DNA of 64,000 bases from Trichaptum fuscoviolaceum (taxonomy: Eukaryota > Basidiomycota > Agaricomycetes > Hymenochaetales > Trichaptaceae): assembly GCA_910574455.1 (NCBI GenBank), contig CAJSYZ010000004.1, positions 1,674,001 through 1,738,000 of the forward strand. Direction: 5' to 3'. The notes beneath the pieces were generated by a model that had not been told where the DNA came from, did no database searches, and worked only from the letters and a program-made list of their open reading frames with translations. Positions 1 to 10,451 of the stretch are shown piece by piece. Both the position numbers and the translations under genes were made by a program. Positions within the stretch are counted from its first letter, which is position 1, and every line of letters begins with the position of its first letter.

Positions 1-44
1 TTGTAAACCAGGCCGGCTACGCCTTCCGAGCAATGCGACCCATA
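1..44. repeat. Foldback-repeat arm, piece 1 (truncated by window edge)
   Basis: This stretch closely matches the reverse complement of about 32306-32345 in the arm of the foldback element at 32183-32984, for example GGCTACGCCTTC and GCGACCCATA. It is cut at position 44 by an inserted TIR element and resumes at 1212. The other end lies outside the window. Confidence 0.7.
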
Positions 45-1211
45 CTGTCACGTGACCATCAACGGATCGCACCCATCAACGGATCGACGAAGCTCTACAG
101 ACCTCAAAACTGCATGAAACCCCTACGTTCTTTCTTGTAGATGCGTTATCTTAGTCCTAGAGTACATTTAGATAGCTTTCAAGTCAGTTTATGTCATGTC
201 ATAGCACGAATTTCGGAAATACATAGCTGTTTTGCATGCAATTACCAAATTTGGTTTCATCCTTCCTGTTCCCTTCGTTTGCATGCTCTTTTGCTTAGCT
301 TTGACTAGGACAATCTGTGTCATTCTTTCACATAATTCACTGCAGCTACCATAAGCACAGAATAATGGCCATAGAAGAATGTATTGACTTCGTTAATTAT
401 AAGTAACTGTGCATATATGCAACATATTTCCATACTTTGTAAGTTCAGTCCTTTGGTTTGAAGTTGACTTATTTTAAATCGAGTGGGTAAAAAAGTGCAA
501 AACAAATCATATATTCCACATAAAGCACCTACTGAGCTTCGGTTATGAATTTATCACGATTTTACAGCCTATGTGTATGTGGTAAACTAGCATATATGCT
601 TCTCATATTGAATATGTAGTGCACATATAAAATATCATTTATCTCAGTTCAGGAATGTGGAGCACAGAGGATAATCATAGATAACTACTACAAGCACTCT
701 TGTAAGCTAGTTAAAGCTTGAATCATGCGATTTGGTGAAGAACTGATCTCCGAATGGCAAAATTTTTCTTGAGCCATGATATTCCGGTCCTACGGACTAA
801 GAAACAAACAACCACAAACAAGCATCAAGCAATGTTTTTATGCTACCAACACGAATTTCATGAATAGAATATGCCTCTAAACCTTATATCCGTCAGCTAA
901 CAGATCTTTGTAGTGTTATTGACGCATCATTTTGATGAACAGATATACAGAAATCATCCAGAAGTCAGAAGAAAGTTAGCTGATTGTATATTCCCACGCC
1001 GATCCGTTGTGGGTATTTTAGTGAATCATGACCTTTGGGATATAGATATTCTGTAGAAGACATTATACTGCTGCTAAAATTCCCATAATTTGTGATTCTA
1101 TTATTTGCAAGGTATATCACACGAATATGAAGTTAAGCTGGCTAAAACTAGATTATTAGAATTGCTAGGAGCTAAACATGTGTTTTCGATCCGAATCTGG
1201 TCATGTGACAG
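45..1211. mobile_element. Non-autonomous TIR element (about 1.17 kb) with TA target duplication
   Basis: The ends are inverted repeats: CTGTCACGTGACC at 45-57 and GGTCATGTGACAG at 1199-1211, with one mismatch, followed further in by GGATCG on both sides. TA lies directly outside each end (43-44 and 1212-1213). Removing the element rejoins GCGACCCA-TA-TAAGTAGCC, which is the continuous sequence of the related foldback arm near 32296-32316 (reverse strand). That is an empty-site comparison inside the same window. No transposase is encoded, and the interior is AT-rich with only short chance reading frames. The TA duplication suggests mobilisation by a Tc1/mariner-type transposase, but the TIR differs from that of the Tc1 element at 5533. 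Confidence 0.8.
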
Positions 1212-1245
1212 TATAAGTAGCCTGGCCTGGTCACGAGGCTACTCT
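1212..1245. repeat. Foldback-repeat arm, piece 2
   Basis: This continues the arm interrupted at 44. TAAGTAGCCTGG and GGTCACGAGGCT match the arms of the 32183-32984 element (AAGTAGCTTGG and GGTCACGAGGCT near 32886-32917). Confidence 0.65.
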
Positions 1246-2740
1246 GGACATTTGCTTTTGAGTCGTACCAATCGTTACTCAAGCTTTGCTAACGGCAAAT
1301 TCGTGAGGCCGACGAATGGCTTGCGAGTCTGCTTTTCTGACTCATCTCCATGAAGTGAACTCTGTTGAAATTTACGTACGCCTCTGTCACCTACACATGG
1401 ACTCGGATGACGCTGATGGATCTTTATGAACTAGACGACACGAAGCAACTCCAGACCTGCGACGCGGTTGTAATCTTGTCTTTCAAGAAACTAGACTATG
1501 TACCTCGACTGGATCGAGAATGTACGACTCTTCTGCACAAGGTCAGCAAGGCCGAAAAGCTTAGATTTCTCTCAAGGGTCGGATTCCCCAGTGTAGCCAT
1601 TCCGTGCTGCATGGACGTTATGTCCCTCGAGAGGCACAAATGCATATTTCTCAAGCATCAGCTATTGGAGGTCGGACGCTGTTACCATCACCAGGTAATC
1701 GCCCCAAACCACCTATTACGGGAGTCCGCCTTGAGGTGAGGCTCTATCTCAGCTCTAACTCTCATGAATCTTCATACCGCTCAACCATGGAAGTCACGAA
1801 ACTTCTCGTTCGTGGCCAAATTCAATGAGTCAGTACAGTCATGATTTTTTCCTAAGACTCTTCACCAATTGAAACTGGGTTTCCTCTTCTTCGGTACGTT
1901 GAAGCAAGCTTACAATTCAGAGAGCAGTAACTAACATTGAAATAAATCAAGTAAGGATTGCAGAAAGAGGACGATGTCGTCGGTACGGATGGTGTTCTGA
2001 GAACCTGTAGAACGGACCTGCGAGGCGCTGGATAGGCATGATTATCGAGAGTGTCCCTGCTCGAGGTCAGTCTCGCGTTTGCTTTGGTTTTACTACATCT
2101 GATTAGCACACTATATCCAGTATCTAGTGGTTACAATTTACATGCCAGATGGTCCTGCCCAGTTCAATGTTGTGACCTTAGCAATGCTCCGAACTTAGGG
2201 AAGAACAACGTAGCGATGGGCTTCGTGCAATCCACCACGAGAAGGGGACTAAGCTTGTCTTCGAAGAGTGAGACAAGTTGCGGAAGGCTATTGTCACCCC
2301 AATGCCGCTCGTGACGATGTAGTAATGGTGGGTCCCAAAGACAGTAAGTGGCATACCTTCAGATGGTCATTCCCTCGGAGTCGTCGCTGACTATAGGACA
2401 CCGTCCATCTGACATTGCATTTGGATATTCTTATGACGAACTCCTCGAAGCATCTTGCAGGCTTTCAAGGTCTCGTGCTTATGCTAATCTGCCTCTACTG
2501 TACTTGTCGTCTCACCGATATCAAAGACATTTCATATATGTAGTCTCTGGCTCAGTACTCAGTACTAGGGAAACGAGACTTCTGTGGATGCTCTGTGCTG
2601 TGGTTCAGCCAATCAAACAACATACGACTTGGACTCAACAATGGCAACGCTTCTAATAATTTCTTTTGTCCGAAATGCGGAATTGTTGTGTGGTTCAACT
2701 TTGTGGTTAATTGGTAATGTATGCGATCTGCAACCACAAA
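1246..2740. other. Degenerate region without a supportable gene
   Basis: Open frames of 60-125 codons occur on both strands (for example 1365-1739, 1604-1828 and 2051-2314, plus strand). None continues through plausible introns into a recognisable domain. GC content is higher than in 1-1100, so this may be an old decayed gene. I see no family signature in it. Confidence 0.4.
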
Positions 2741-2750
2741 TCTATAGCCT

Positions 2751-2850
2751 TATAAAAGGGTCGCAGGCGTGAACGATGGCTCCCCAGCTGGTCTATCTCT
2801 CTCCTCCTTCTTTCTTGTGCATTTCGCACTCTTTCTTTTTCACGTACGAA
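2751..2850 (+). promoter_or_regulatory. Core promoter of the 2972 gene: TATA-like box and CT-rich leader
   Basis: TATAAAAG starts at 2751. It is followed by a long pyrimidine tract (about 2790-2850, CTATCTCTCTCCTCC and similar), the usual look of basidiomycete transcription-start regions. The start codon at 2972 lies 120 bp further on. Confidence 0.6.
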
Positions 2851-2971
2851 AAAAAAAGCATAAAAAGTTATCTCTATTACGAGTCCTATTAATTTGTGCA
2901 ATTAAATTCTGGTAAGCCCCTCTTTAATATGGATCGCTGAACAATTCTTGAAGTGACGACGCATAGATACT

Positions 2972-4216
2972 ATGCCTCATTTCGCTTTCCTTGATGACGA
3001 TCCCTCAAACATCGTTCACACTCATTCACGTTCGCGCTCCTCGACAACTTCCTGGACGACTGGGATAATGCCTGGTTCCGATGCAGTTCTTTGTGTCCCT
3101 GTCCGCGAGAGACGATCATCGAGTAGGCCCCGCCCCTCTATTAGAACTGCTGGTCTTCGCGAATCAACTCGAGCATCCCCTAATTCGGCCTCACAAAGCT
3201 CTGCCAAGTCTTCGCCTAGCATGACTTCGTCTTCCACAGATCATAGCGCCAGTTCAGTGCCAATGCCAGAAGTCAGGTCGAAGAGGTCATTCGGCCACTT
3301 GCGTTCCCTCTCTCTTGCAACACCGTTTACGAAATCGAGTGAGCCCGCCCCAAAGCAGAGAACGCGCAAAACGTCTACGCCGCAGTCTCGCTATGCACAC
3401 TTGACAGGGTCGGCTGCTCCGCTTTCTCTTGCCCAGGAAGTCCAGCTTTCCCAGATGCTGGACGGTGGTTCCTTCGAGAAGAATGTCCGCCGTGTCGCCG
3501 ACAGTCAAGCACACGACGGTGCAGTCGGCGGGGTCTACAGAGATGGTCGGGGTGGACTCTACAGGGACGAGGATGAACGACTCGAGCTGCAGGAACTTCT
3601 CCCTCCGACAACGGATTCTTCCATGCCCCCTCCGAAGAAATCTTCGGGCTTTCTCCCCCGTTTAAGGACGAAGAAGGAGGTGGAGAACCCCGACTGGGAT
3701 GATGAGTCTGAGCCGGATTCTGCTCGCCGCGATAGTGACTGCTTCTCTGACCGTCGCGATAGCTTCTTGGACCCCTCCAGGATCGTCCGACACCGTGATT
3801 CGACCATGATTAGCACTGGTAACATTATTCCCGCGGCGTCTTATGGGTCGCACCACAGGCGCTCGAGCTCTGCGGCACCTGGTGTGCTGAATGCCTTCGC
3901 TGTCCCTCCCGTGGATGGAACAACGTCTCACCCTCGTTCTCACTCAAGACACCGCTCTGCGACAGTCAATGTCCCCCCGCCTGCAATGCATTCCGCCGAT
4001 GTTCCTCATCATGAGAAGCGACGCAAGGCTATGGCTCCCCCTTCCCATTCAGCAGTCCCTATCGCTCACGAGGGCCAACGCGAATTTATTGCTTCATCCT
4101 TCGCACCACCTTCCTTTCCTTCCCTGATTATTACTCCATTTTACGAACAGCAACGCGACCTGAAGCGAAAAGCTTCACGATCTAAGCTTACCGGACTTTT
4201 TAAAAGCCGCTCCTAA
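2972..4216 (+). CDS. Ser/Arg/Pro-rich low-complexity protein, function unknown (414 aa)
   Basis: Single-exon reading frame of 414 codons, with an ATG downstream of a TATA-like box and CT-rich leader and an AATAAA 130 bp past the stop. The protein is mostly disordered: a basic Ser/Arg-rich N-terminus (about residues 17-110), clusters such as SSSRPRPS, and an acidic patch with repeated RRDS-type motifs (about 240-285) that could be basophilic kinase sites. The more ordered parts are residues about 145-170 (APLSLAQEVQLSQMLDGGSF) and a basic C-terminus (LKRKASRSKLTGLFKSRS). No enzymatic domain or membrane segment is seen. It resembles the many conserved hypothetical proteins of basidiomycetes, and I cannot assign a function. 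Codon usage and length make it a much better gene than the overlapping frames on the other strand. Confidence 0.75.
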   Translation: MPHFAFLDDDPSNIVHTHSRSRSSTTSWTTGIMPGSDAVLCVPVRERRSSSRPRPSIRTAGLRESTRASPNSASQSSAKSSPSMTSSSTDHSASSVPMPEVRSKRSFGHLRSLSLATPFTKSSEPAPKQRTRKTSTPQSRYAHLTGSAAPLSLAQEVQLSQMLDGGSFEKNVRRVADSQAHDGAVGGVYRDGRGGLYRDEDERLELQELLPPTTDSSMPPPKKSSGFLPRLRTKKEVENPDWDDESEPDSARRDSDCFSDRRDSFLDPSRIVRHRDSTMISTGNIIPAASYGSHHRRSSSAAPGVLNAFAVPPVDGTTSHPRSHSRHRSATVNVPPPAMHSADVPHHEKRRKAMAPPSHSAVPIAHEGQREFIASSFAPPSFPSLIITPFYEQQRDLKRKASRSKLTGLFKSRS

Positions 4217-4341
4217 GTGATACATAATCCACGCTAGAGTTTATTTTAATGGACGATGGGACCTGCTGATGAAGTCGGTTTCCAACCGCTGGATCGGTTA
4301 TTTGTATATATGTAACTTACTATGTGTATTCAAAGTATGCC

Positions 4342-4347
4342 AATAAA
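4342..4347 (+). terminator. Polyadenylation signal AATAAA
   Basis: AATAAA lies 126 bp after the stop of the 2972-4216 gene in an AT-rich 3' region. Confidence 0.5.
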
Positions 4348-4944
4348 TATGACATCTGCTTCTTAGCCTTTACTATATACTGTCGTATGCACAGGTTAAT
4401 CTAATTGATGTACTGTACTTTTGAATACCAGATCGGAAGCGCAGTGACTGTTTACCCTACTGATGCAGTGCCGACAAACTGAAACAGTATGCACATGTAC
4501 TCGCTATAAACGATACATCATGTACTAGTAGTCATAGTATATCATCACCGAACCGGCGGAAATCTTATGAAGTAGAGCATATTCGGTGCATGTGTAATTC
4601 CCTTACTCCCCTGGGAGTATGGGCACTCCCCGAGCACAATTGCCGTGAGAACTCAAACTTTTGACGCTGTCAACTTGAAGTTGTGCGAAAGCTGACACTG
4701 CCAGTGTGGGAACGTATCCCCGCTTTCGACACCTCACAAGACTTTGACAGTGCAACTTGTGTACGGAAGCTCCTTCTTATCATTCATCACGGACGCTTAC
4801 TGACTGCATGAGGCACCCATTGTATGTTACAGTTCCTAGTTACAGGTACTAATACACATTAATTGTTTTCATAGCTCTATCTCCTTCTCCACTTCAAGTG
4901 GGAGTAAGGGATTTGCCGGCACAGCTCGGCCTGTTTCTAGTTTG

Positions 4945-4983
4945 AGTTTCACATAGGATTTCACATAGGATTTCACATAGCTG
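4945..4983. repeat. Short tandem repeat, unit TTTCACATAGGA
   Basis: The phrase TTTCACATAGGA occurs three times head to tail, the last copy being partial, inside the left part of the 3.2-kb TIR element. Confidence 0.7.
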
Positions 4984-5532
4984 CACTAAATAGGAAGCTC
5001 GGACTTCAAACACGGCATGACACGGCATCTGAGTCCTTCGTCCAAATTAAGTGATGCATTGCACACATATCATTTCCGTGACATTCTAGCAATAACAGTG
5101 CATGTCTCAGATTAAAGCCAGCTTAGTTATTTCTGTTCTCAAAAGTAGTCAAGAAACATTAAATCTCTTATAAAGGGCCAATACATGCAGATAAACCTCA
5201 TGGCCTGCAAAGAATAAAATAATATGAGCTCTTTTACAAGTGGAAGCATCGTGGGAACATTGGGCTAAAGTAACATAATAAGCCGGAAAAGTGATGCAAC
5301 AATGGGCGTACGAATTTAGTGTCGCTTCGGCATCCTCACCGGATCAAAAGTAATTGATGTGAAATCTCATGTGTAACTTCATGTGTAACTTGAATTTCAC
5401 ATACCGAATATGCTCTAGTGCTAAAAGCTTATGGAGCCTTGTAAGGGCTCTGTAACCCTCTTGTAGTCTTACTTAATTTATTACGTTTCATTGCAGTTTG
5501 CTTTAAGCTTTTATGGTAGTATACAATACCTA

Positions 5533-6875
5533 CAGCGGGTTACCAAAAATGAGTAGACAGTGTCATGTGACACCGTAAAAAGGTGTGCGCGCCTTGAGTT
5601 TGCAACGTGTTTTTGTTGTCTTTGCCTTCATCGCTTGCTCTGCAAAAAAATGACAGATAAAGCTCTTCGTCATGAGTTCGATTCTCCATTCAGAAACAGA
5701 GTTGTTGGGTTTCTGAAAGCCGGTGGAAAAATGAATGAAGCACAAGCACTGTTTGGAGTTAGTCGATCTACAGCCTATTCCTGGTGTTTGAAGTTCGATA
5801 AATTCGGGGCTACGCATGGACGCACGCGCACCGGCCGTCCTCACAAGCTATCGGACCGTGCGCGAAGAACTGTGATACATCTGGCACAAAAAAACCGTCG
5901 TTTGGGTCTTGCAGCACTGGGAAATTCTGTTAACCCCAAAGTATCATCAAGCACTATCCGGCGTGTGCTTTTGGAAGCCGGATACCATCGGAGAGCCGCA
6001 CATCGTAAGCCTTACCTCCGTAAGGATCATATTAAGCTGCGACAGCAATGGGCCACCAAATATAAGCAATGGAAATACAATCATTGGCAACACATCTTAT
6101 GGTCAGACAAGAGCTACATTCATATTGGTGACAACAAGGGTCGAGTTTATGTTACTCGCCACCCGAACGAGACTTACGATGATGATGACTGCTTAATTTG
6201 GTCCTTCAACCAATCATCTGTGCGCGTTATGGTGTGGGGTTGCTTTGCTCAGAATTACAAGGGACCACTTGTAATGTTGGACTACCCTGGAGGTGCCGGT
6301 GGAGGAATGAACACAGACAGGTATATTGAACAGGTATTGGACCCGGTGGTTCTTGGCATATACAGAGACCTAAAAGGGTCACGAAGATATATGTACTACC
6401 AACAAGATGGTGCGTCCTTCCACAAGTCGAAAAAAACGCTACAATGGTTCAGTAAAGAGAGGATCCAGCTCTTTTTTCATCCACCTAACTCACCAGACCT
6501 TAATCCTATCGAAAATCTTTGGTCTATTCTCAAACAACGCATTCGGGCAAGGCCTCACCCTCCTACCTCTACTGACGAGTTGAAACAAGCGGTCCAGGAA
6601 GCTTGGGACAGCATTACCATTGACGAGATTAATGCTCTTGTCCAGTCAATGCCGGAACGGGTACAACAAGTTCTTTCGGCTAAAGGAGGACATACTTCTT
6701 ATTAAATATGGTCTTTATTATATGCATATGCAATCTTCCTATCCCCTCTATGTTCACACACATTATCTTGTTTTTACATGCAGACATTGACATGGAATGA
6801 ATTTTTTCATTGACTAAGTCCGTTACAATTAAGTCGACCGTGGGAATTTGTCTACTCATTTTTGGTAACCCGCTG
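5533..6875 (+). mobile_element. Intact Tc1/mariner-type transposon
   Basis: Perfect 27-bp terminal inverted repeats occupy 5533-5559 (begins CAGCGGGTTACC) and 6849-6875 (ends GGTAACCCGCTG). Each is flanked directly by TA (5531-5532 and 6876-6877), the Tc1/mariner target duplication. The 1343-bp element carries one uninterrupted transposase gene. Perfect TIRs and an intact gene suggest a recent insertion. It lies within the 3.2-kb TIR element at 4543-7714. Confidence 0.95.
5650..6705 (+). CDS. Tc1-type DDE transposase (DD34E), 351 aa
   Basis: This protein cuts the TIRs of the surrounding element and inserts it at TA sites. The N-terminus has a helix-turn-helix (around AQALFGVSRSTAYSWCLKF, residues about 33-51) and a second DNA-binding helix region ending near residue 125. 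The catalytic core has the first Asp in WSDKSYIHIG, the second Asp in QQDGASFH, and the Glu in PNSPDLNPIENLW. Exactly 34 residues separate the second Asp and the Glu, the DD34E spacing of Tc1. These are the IS630/Tc1 DDE_3 superfamily hallmarks. I chose the ATG at 5650. The frame stays open upstream to 5560 only through a GTG, which is not a credible eukaryotic start and abuts the TIR. No frameshift or stop is present, so the enzyme may be active. Confidence 0.95.
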   Translation: MTDKALRHEFDSPFRNRVVGFLKAGGKMNEAQALFGVSRSTAYSWCLKFDKFGATHGRTRTGRPHKLSDRARRTVIHLAQKNRRLGLAALGNSVNPKVSSSTIRRVLLEAGYHRRAAHRKPYLRKDHIKLRQQWATKYKQWKYNHWQHILWSDKSYIHIGDNKGRVYVTRHPNETYDDDDCLIWSFNQSSVRVMVWGCFAQNYKGPLVMLDYPGGAGGGMNTDRYIEQVLDPVVLGIYRDLKGSRRYMYYQQDGASFHKSKKTLQWFSKERIQLFFHPPNSPDLNPIENLWSILKQRIRARPHPPTSTDELKQAVQEAWDSITIDEINALVQSMPERVQQVLSAKGGHTSY

Positions 6876-6877
6876 TA

Positions 6878-7686
6878 GTAAGGTATTATGGGACATTATA
6901 AGTGAGTTGTAAGGCCGGAAGTTCCGGAATAAGATTTCTCGGTCCCCGGTAACCAAGTTGCCGGTGGCTATTACTAAGTGCATGCAAAAGTATATTGCCA
7001 CCGCAGATATAGCCAACGTAGCATGTTGGAGTCGTCTCTCTCGGGCCCCCTCTCTCTCATCAACACCCATCTCTGTGGAATCTCTGTGGATTTCTTGCCC
7101 TTCTTGCCTGTACTGCTTATGTTTGCCTCCGGCCTGCAATGTCTCTGAACAATCTGTTTCACTGTCTCTGTGTCTCTTCTATGGTCTGGCTTTACTGTGA
7201 CTATATGCTGTTTAGTTCTCTGTGGGCCTCAGGCTATTCTCCCAAAGTCATCCCCCAAGGTGTGTGACACTAACAATCTGTCTTTGTAGTCATGTCGAAG
7301 GCAAGGAGGAATGGAATTATCAAATGGTGCAGGGTATTTGGGGAAGAGGAGGGTGCGGCAAGCATGGAAGGAATTTTGCTGTTTGCTGGGCAATTGACCA
7401 ACATGTGTTGGCCTACGCCTACATGTACATATCTATTAATGTACATATCTATTTTAAATGCATAATTTATTACTTAAATTGTCCTTTCTATTAAAACTAT
7501 CTGGCCTATTCTAATTTGAAATATGTGAGCCGCACGACTATATTAAAGGGCATTATGCATGATTATAATGTCCTTACGGTCTCATTACAAGATGGCCATG
7601 GTGGAGTACGAGAAATTTTTTTATTGTAAGGCCCCATAAGGCCTATAAGCTATCTACAAGGTGCCTGTAACCCCATTATAAGTCCC
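6878..7686. other. Right part of the 3.2-kb TIR element, no gene
   Basis: Between the Tc1 copy and the right TIR there are only short frames. The sequence is AT-rich from about 7420, with repeated ACATATCTATT at 7425-7452. It is non-coding transposon DNA. Confidence 0.5.
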
Positions 7687-8072
7687 TCATAGTATTTCCG
7701 CCGGTTCGGTGATGCCATGTCTGAACTTAAATCAACGGTGTTTCCGGAAATCGTCATAACGTCTTTGATTTCAAAAGCGAGGGAGCCTGGAGGTCCGAGC
7801 CTTCTGTTTCGTGAGGCCAGTTTTCTCTAACGCCAGACTTTCTCTTCAATAAAAGGCTACTAGCTGGCAGAATCGCCAGCTCCCTACGGAACCGAGCAAA
7901 GACTACGTTGTTGGAGTCATTGGGTATTTCCATCGGTGTCGGAGGACATTTCGTGCATGGAGTCATGAGTCGTTCAAATTCAAATCCAGTGGCTCCGCAG
8001 AGCCTGAGAACACTGGCGTTATAAATACGAACCACAGGATCAGCCTCTTGAAATCATCAACTTACTCATAAG

Positions 8073-9346
8073 ATGCCTATCCATGTTCTTTACCTAGGCG
8101 CGTCTGGATACATTGGAGGTGCGTGTTCAATACTCGCCGTAGACGTTCCACTCAAATTTGAATAATCTGCGCAGGTGCCGTTCTTGTTGGCCTCATCAAG
8201 AAGCATCCGGACGTGGTGTTCAAGGCCCTTGTAAGATCCGATGCGGACGTCAATCCCGTGGCTGCCACTGGAGCAGTCGCTGTGAAAGACTCTTTGACGG
8301 ACTACGATGTCATATCCGAGCAGGTGTCTCAGGCAGACGTCGTTTTCAATACTGCCACCGCCGATGATGTGCCACTGAATGAGGCTATCTTGAGGGGCTT
8401 CAAGAAGAGGTTCGAGGAGGGACGCGGCGTCGGAACTCTCATACATACCAGCGGTACTGCGAACTTCACGGATGGCCGGACGGATGGCAAATACGACCCG
8501 AACGCACGAGTATGGACCGTAAGGCATCACACCCCTAATCAAGCGAGTGTCTTGACTGAACCCTGTTCTAGGATTCTGAAGAGGATATTAGGAAGATTTC
8601 ATTCGACTTTTTTCATGGTCATGTGGACATACCGTTAGTAGATTTTGTTTCTCTTTCTCTTTCGCACAGTGCACTGAATATACGTTAACGTAGCATTCTG
8701 AAAGCTGGAGAGGAAGGGTATGTTAACACTCATATAATCGCACCTCCCGGGGTGTTTGGATACGGAGACGGTCCAGTAAGAAAGTTCAACCCATGGCTAG
8801 TGAACTCATATGTGGGTAGAGGGTATGCCTGGTACATAGGAGAAGGAAAGACAGTTGTCAGCATGGTGAGTATCGTTTTGGATTGTTTTGAAGTACTGAT
8901 TGGCTTAACTTTCCCTGTCAGATCCATCTTAAGGACCTCGTCGATTTTTACAATGTCGTGTTTGATGGTGCACTCAAAGCCGGGGACCGTCCGCTTGATA
9001 CCAGCCCGTATACACGGTTTTATCTCCCCGTGGCGCATTTAATGGTTTGGAGGACAGTCGTCAACACCTATGCGAAAGCCCTCTACGAACGTGGAAAGTT
9101 GACGAAGCCCGAAGGCCAAAGTCATCCACTTGAGGGTGGTGGTCCGCTCGCGGTGTACGTGTTTTTGCAGCTTTATAGTGTGTGGTATCTTGCTAACACA
9201 GAAGCCCCTCCACCAGCGTATGGGCTGCCAATATGGTAGTGAAGTCGGTTCAGACGGAGAGGTTGGGTTGGAAACCGAAGTTGAAAGTAACGGAAGATGT
9301 TCTTATTGAAGGTCTAGATGCTGGGCTCACTTCTCTGAAATTGTGA
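8073..9346 (+). CDS. NAD(P)-binding Rossmann-fold epimerase/dehydratase-like protein (about 333 aa, six exons)
   Basis: The spliced protein starts MPIHVLYLGASGYIGGAV: a beta strand and the Gly-rich GASGYIGG dinucleotide-binding loop typical of extended/atypical SDR (NAD-dependent epimerase or NmrA-like) enzymes. Further on are LIHTSGTANF (the post-beta-5 Ser position), IIAPPGVFGYGDG, and the mid-domain IHLKDLVDFYNVVFDGAL. Exons I read: about 8073-8118, 8175-8518, 8572-8633, 8694-8865, 8922-9154 and 9202-9346, with introns of 47-60 bp and GT-AG ends. The stop follows GLTSLKL. Members act in the cytosol on small sugars, carbonyls or as redox sensors; the substrate cannot be told from sequence. 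A YxxxK pair is not obvious, so an NmrA-like sensor role is also possible. The first exon position may be off by one base. Confidence 0.88.
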
Positions 9347-10451
9347 TGACAGATCGCACTTGTACCTGCTCCTCTAACAGCCTTCGCCGTAGACATCGTA
9401 TGGTCTTTTCGCAATGTGTATCTGAAGAGCTGTGTGTAGCGAATCTAGAAGATAGAATAATACATTATCTGGTGTTCGTATCAATCTGGAGCAAAGTTAC
9501 CAATGATTCGACCAATTTTCTCAGAATGTATTGAATTTCTTGAACGAGAAATAGCCGCGTCAATCTTCTCTTACTGCATGTTCCATAAGTCTGCGAGGGC
9601 GAAATTCCTAGTATAATAACATCAGTAAGGTTATACCTGTTCAACTGAACCCAATAACTTACGCGTGTAAGCTCTGAAAGCCCTCGCCTTAGAACAACCC
9701 TTCTTCCTAAAACACTGCGCAGCCATATATGTAGTATATGCCGAAGAAACCGTATCGTAAGAAGTAGCTAGGTCTGGTGTTATGTCTTACTACCTGGATG
9801 TCTTCGCACCGTGCATAGCTTGCAACAATTCGAGCCGCTTGGTGAAACTGCAATTGACTTTAGGGACGGAAGGTCAGAAATGGATGTAGTTCCATAGATG
9901 GTAGAAGGAGGCCGGATTCCCACTGAACACCGTACTATCAGCTGGAGGTCGCTAGGAATCAGAACCCTTATTGCGATGAACAGCTCATCTTGACCTTTAG
10001 CGCGTTCGCTATCAGTTGTGTGTAGTCCATGATCCACCGAATTACTCACGAACGGTATAGTCATAATACGACCAGCAGGGCCTACTACGGGCCGTCTGCA
10101 GTCCGCGGCGCTGCCATTTGTTACGGGTCGGCGGCTAGTATGGCTGTGTCCGACCGGGATCCTATCATAGTATGTCGTACAGTATGCGTAACAATGATTA
10201 ATCACGTCTAGTGATAGTCTACTAGTATCACCAGGTTTTGCATTTGCTCTGAAGCTGAGAGAAAGAGTGAGAGTTAGTAGAGCATCGGTACAACCCGAGT
10301 CGAAGGTTGAGCGGCGTCAAGTTGCACATCGTCATCACTGCCAGTGGCATTAGTCAGGAAATATTATCGTCATTCAGGAGGTCAGTTGACTGAAAACCTT
10401 CTTAAGGTGAGTCTGCAGGCGCGCAACATCTTGACTCCGGACGTACGACCT
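9347..10451. other. Intergenic region, nothing recognised
   Basis: About 1.1 kb between the Rossmann-fold gene and the protease gene. The GC-rich stretch at 10070-10170 gives a 141-codon minus-strand frame (9780-10205) with no family signature. The last 200 bp presumably hold the protease promoter; no clear TATA box is visible. Confidence 0.4.

Larger units (their letters stand above)
4543..7714. mobile_element. 3.2-kb TIR element hosting a nested Tc1 transposon
   Basis: The two ends form a 28-bp inverted repeat with two mismatches: left 4543-4570 (CATCACCGAACCGGCGGAAA and on) and right 7687-7714. The interior contains the complete Tc1 element at 5533-6875. Without it the element would be about 1.83 kb. 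Outside the Tc1 copy no long frame is present, so the host element is non-autonomous. Its subterminal parts have matching phrases, such as TAAGGGCTCTGTAACCC near 5443 and GGTGCCTGTAACCCC near 7660. I could not find a clean target-site duplication, so the superfamily is undecided. Confidence 0.7.

Noticed and set aside
3022..3943. Several minus-strand frames of 70-93 codons opposite the 2972 gene
   Set aside because: Shadows of a GC-rich Ser/Arg-rich coding region; no splice signals or domain support.
5560..5649. 30-codon upstream extension of the transposase from a GTG
   Set aside because: Non-ATG start, immediately adjacent to the TIR; the family N-terminus fits the ATG at 5650.
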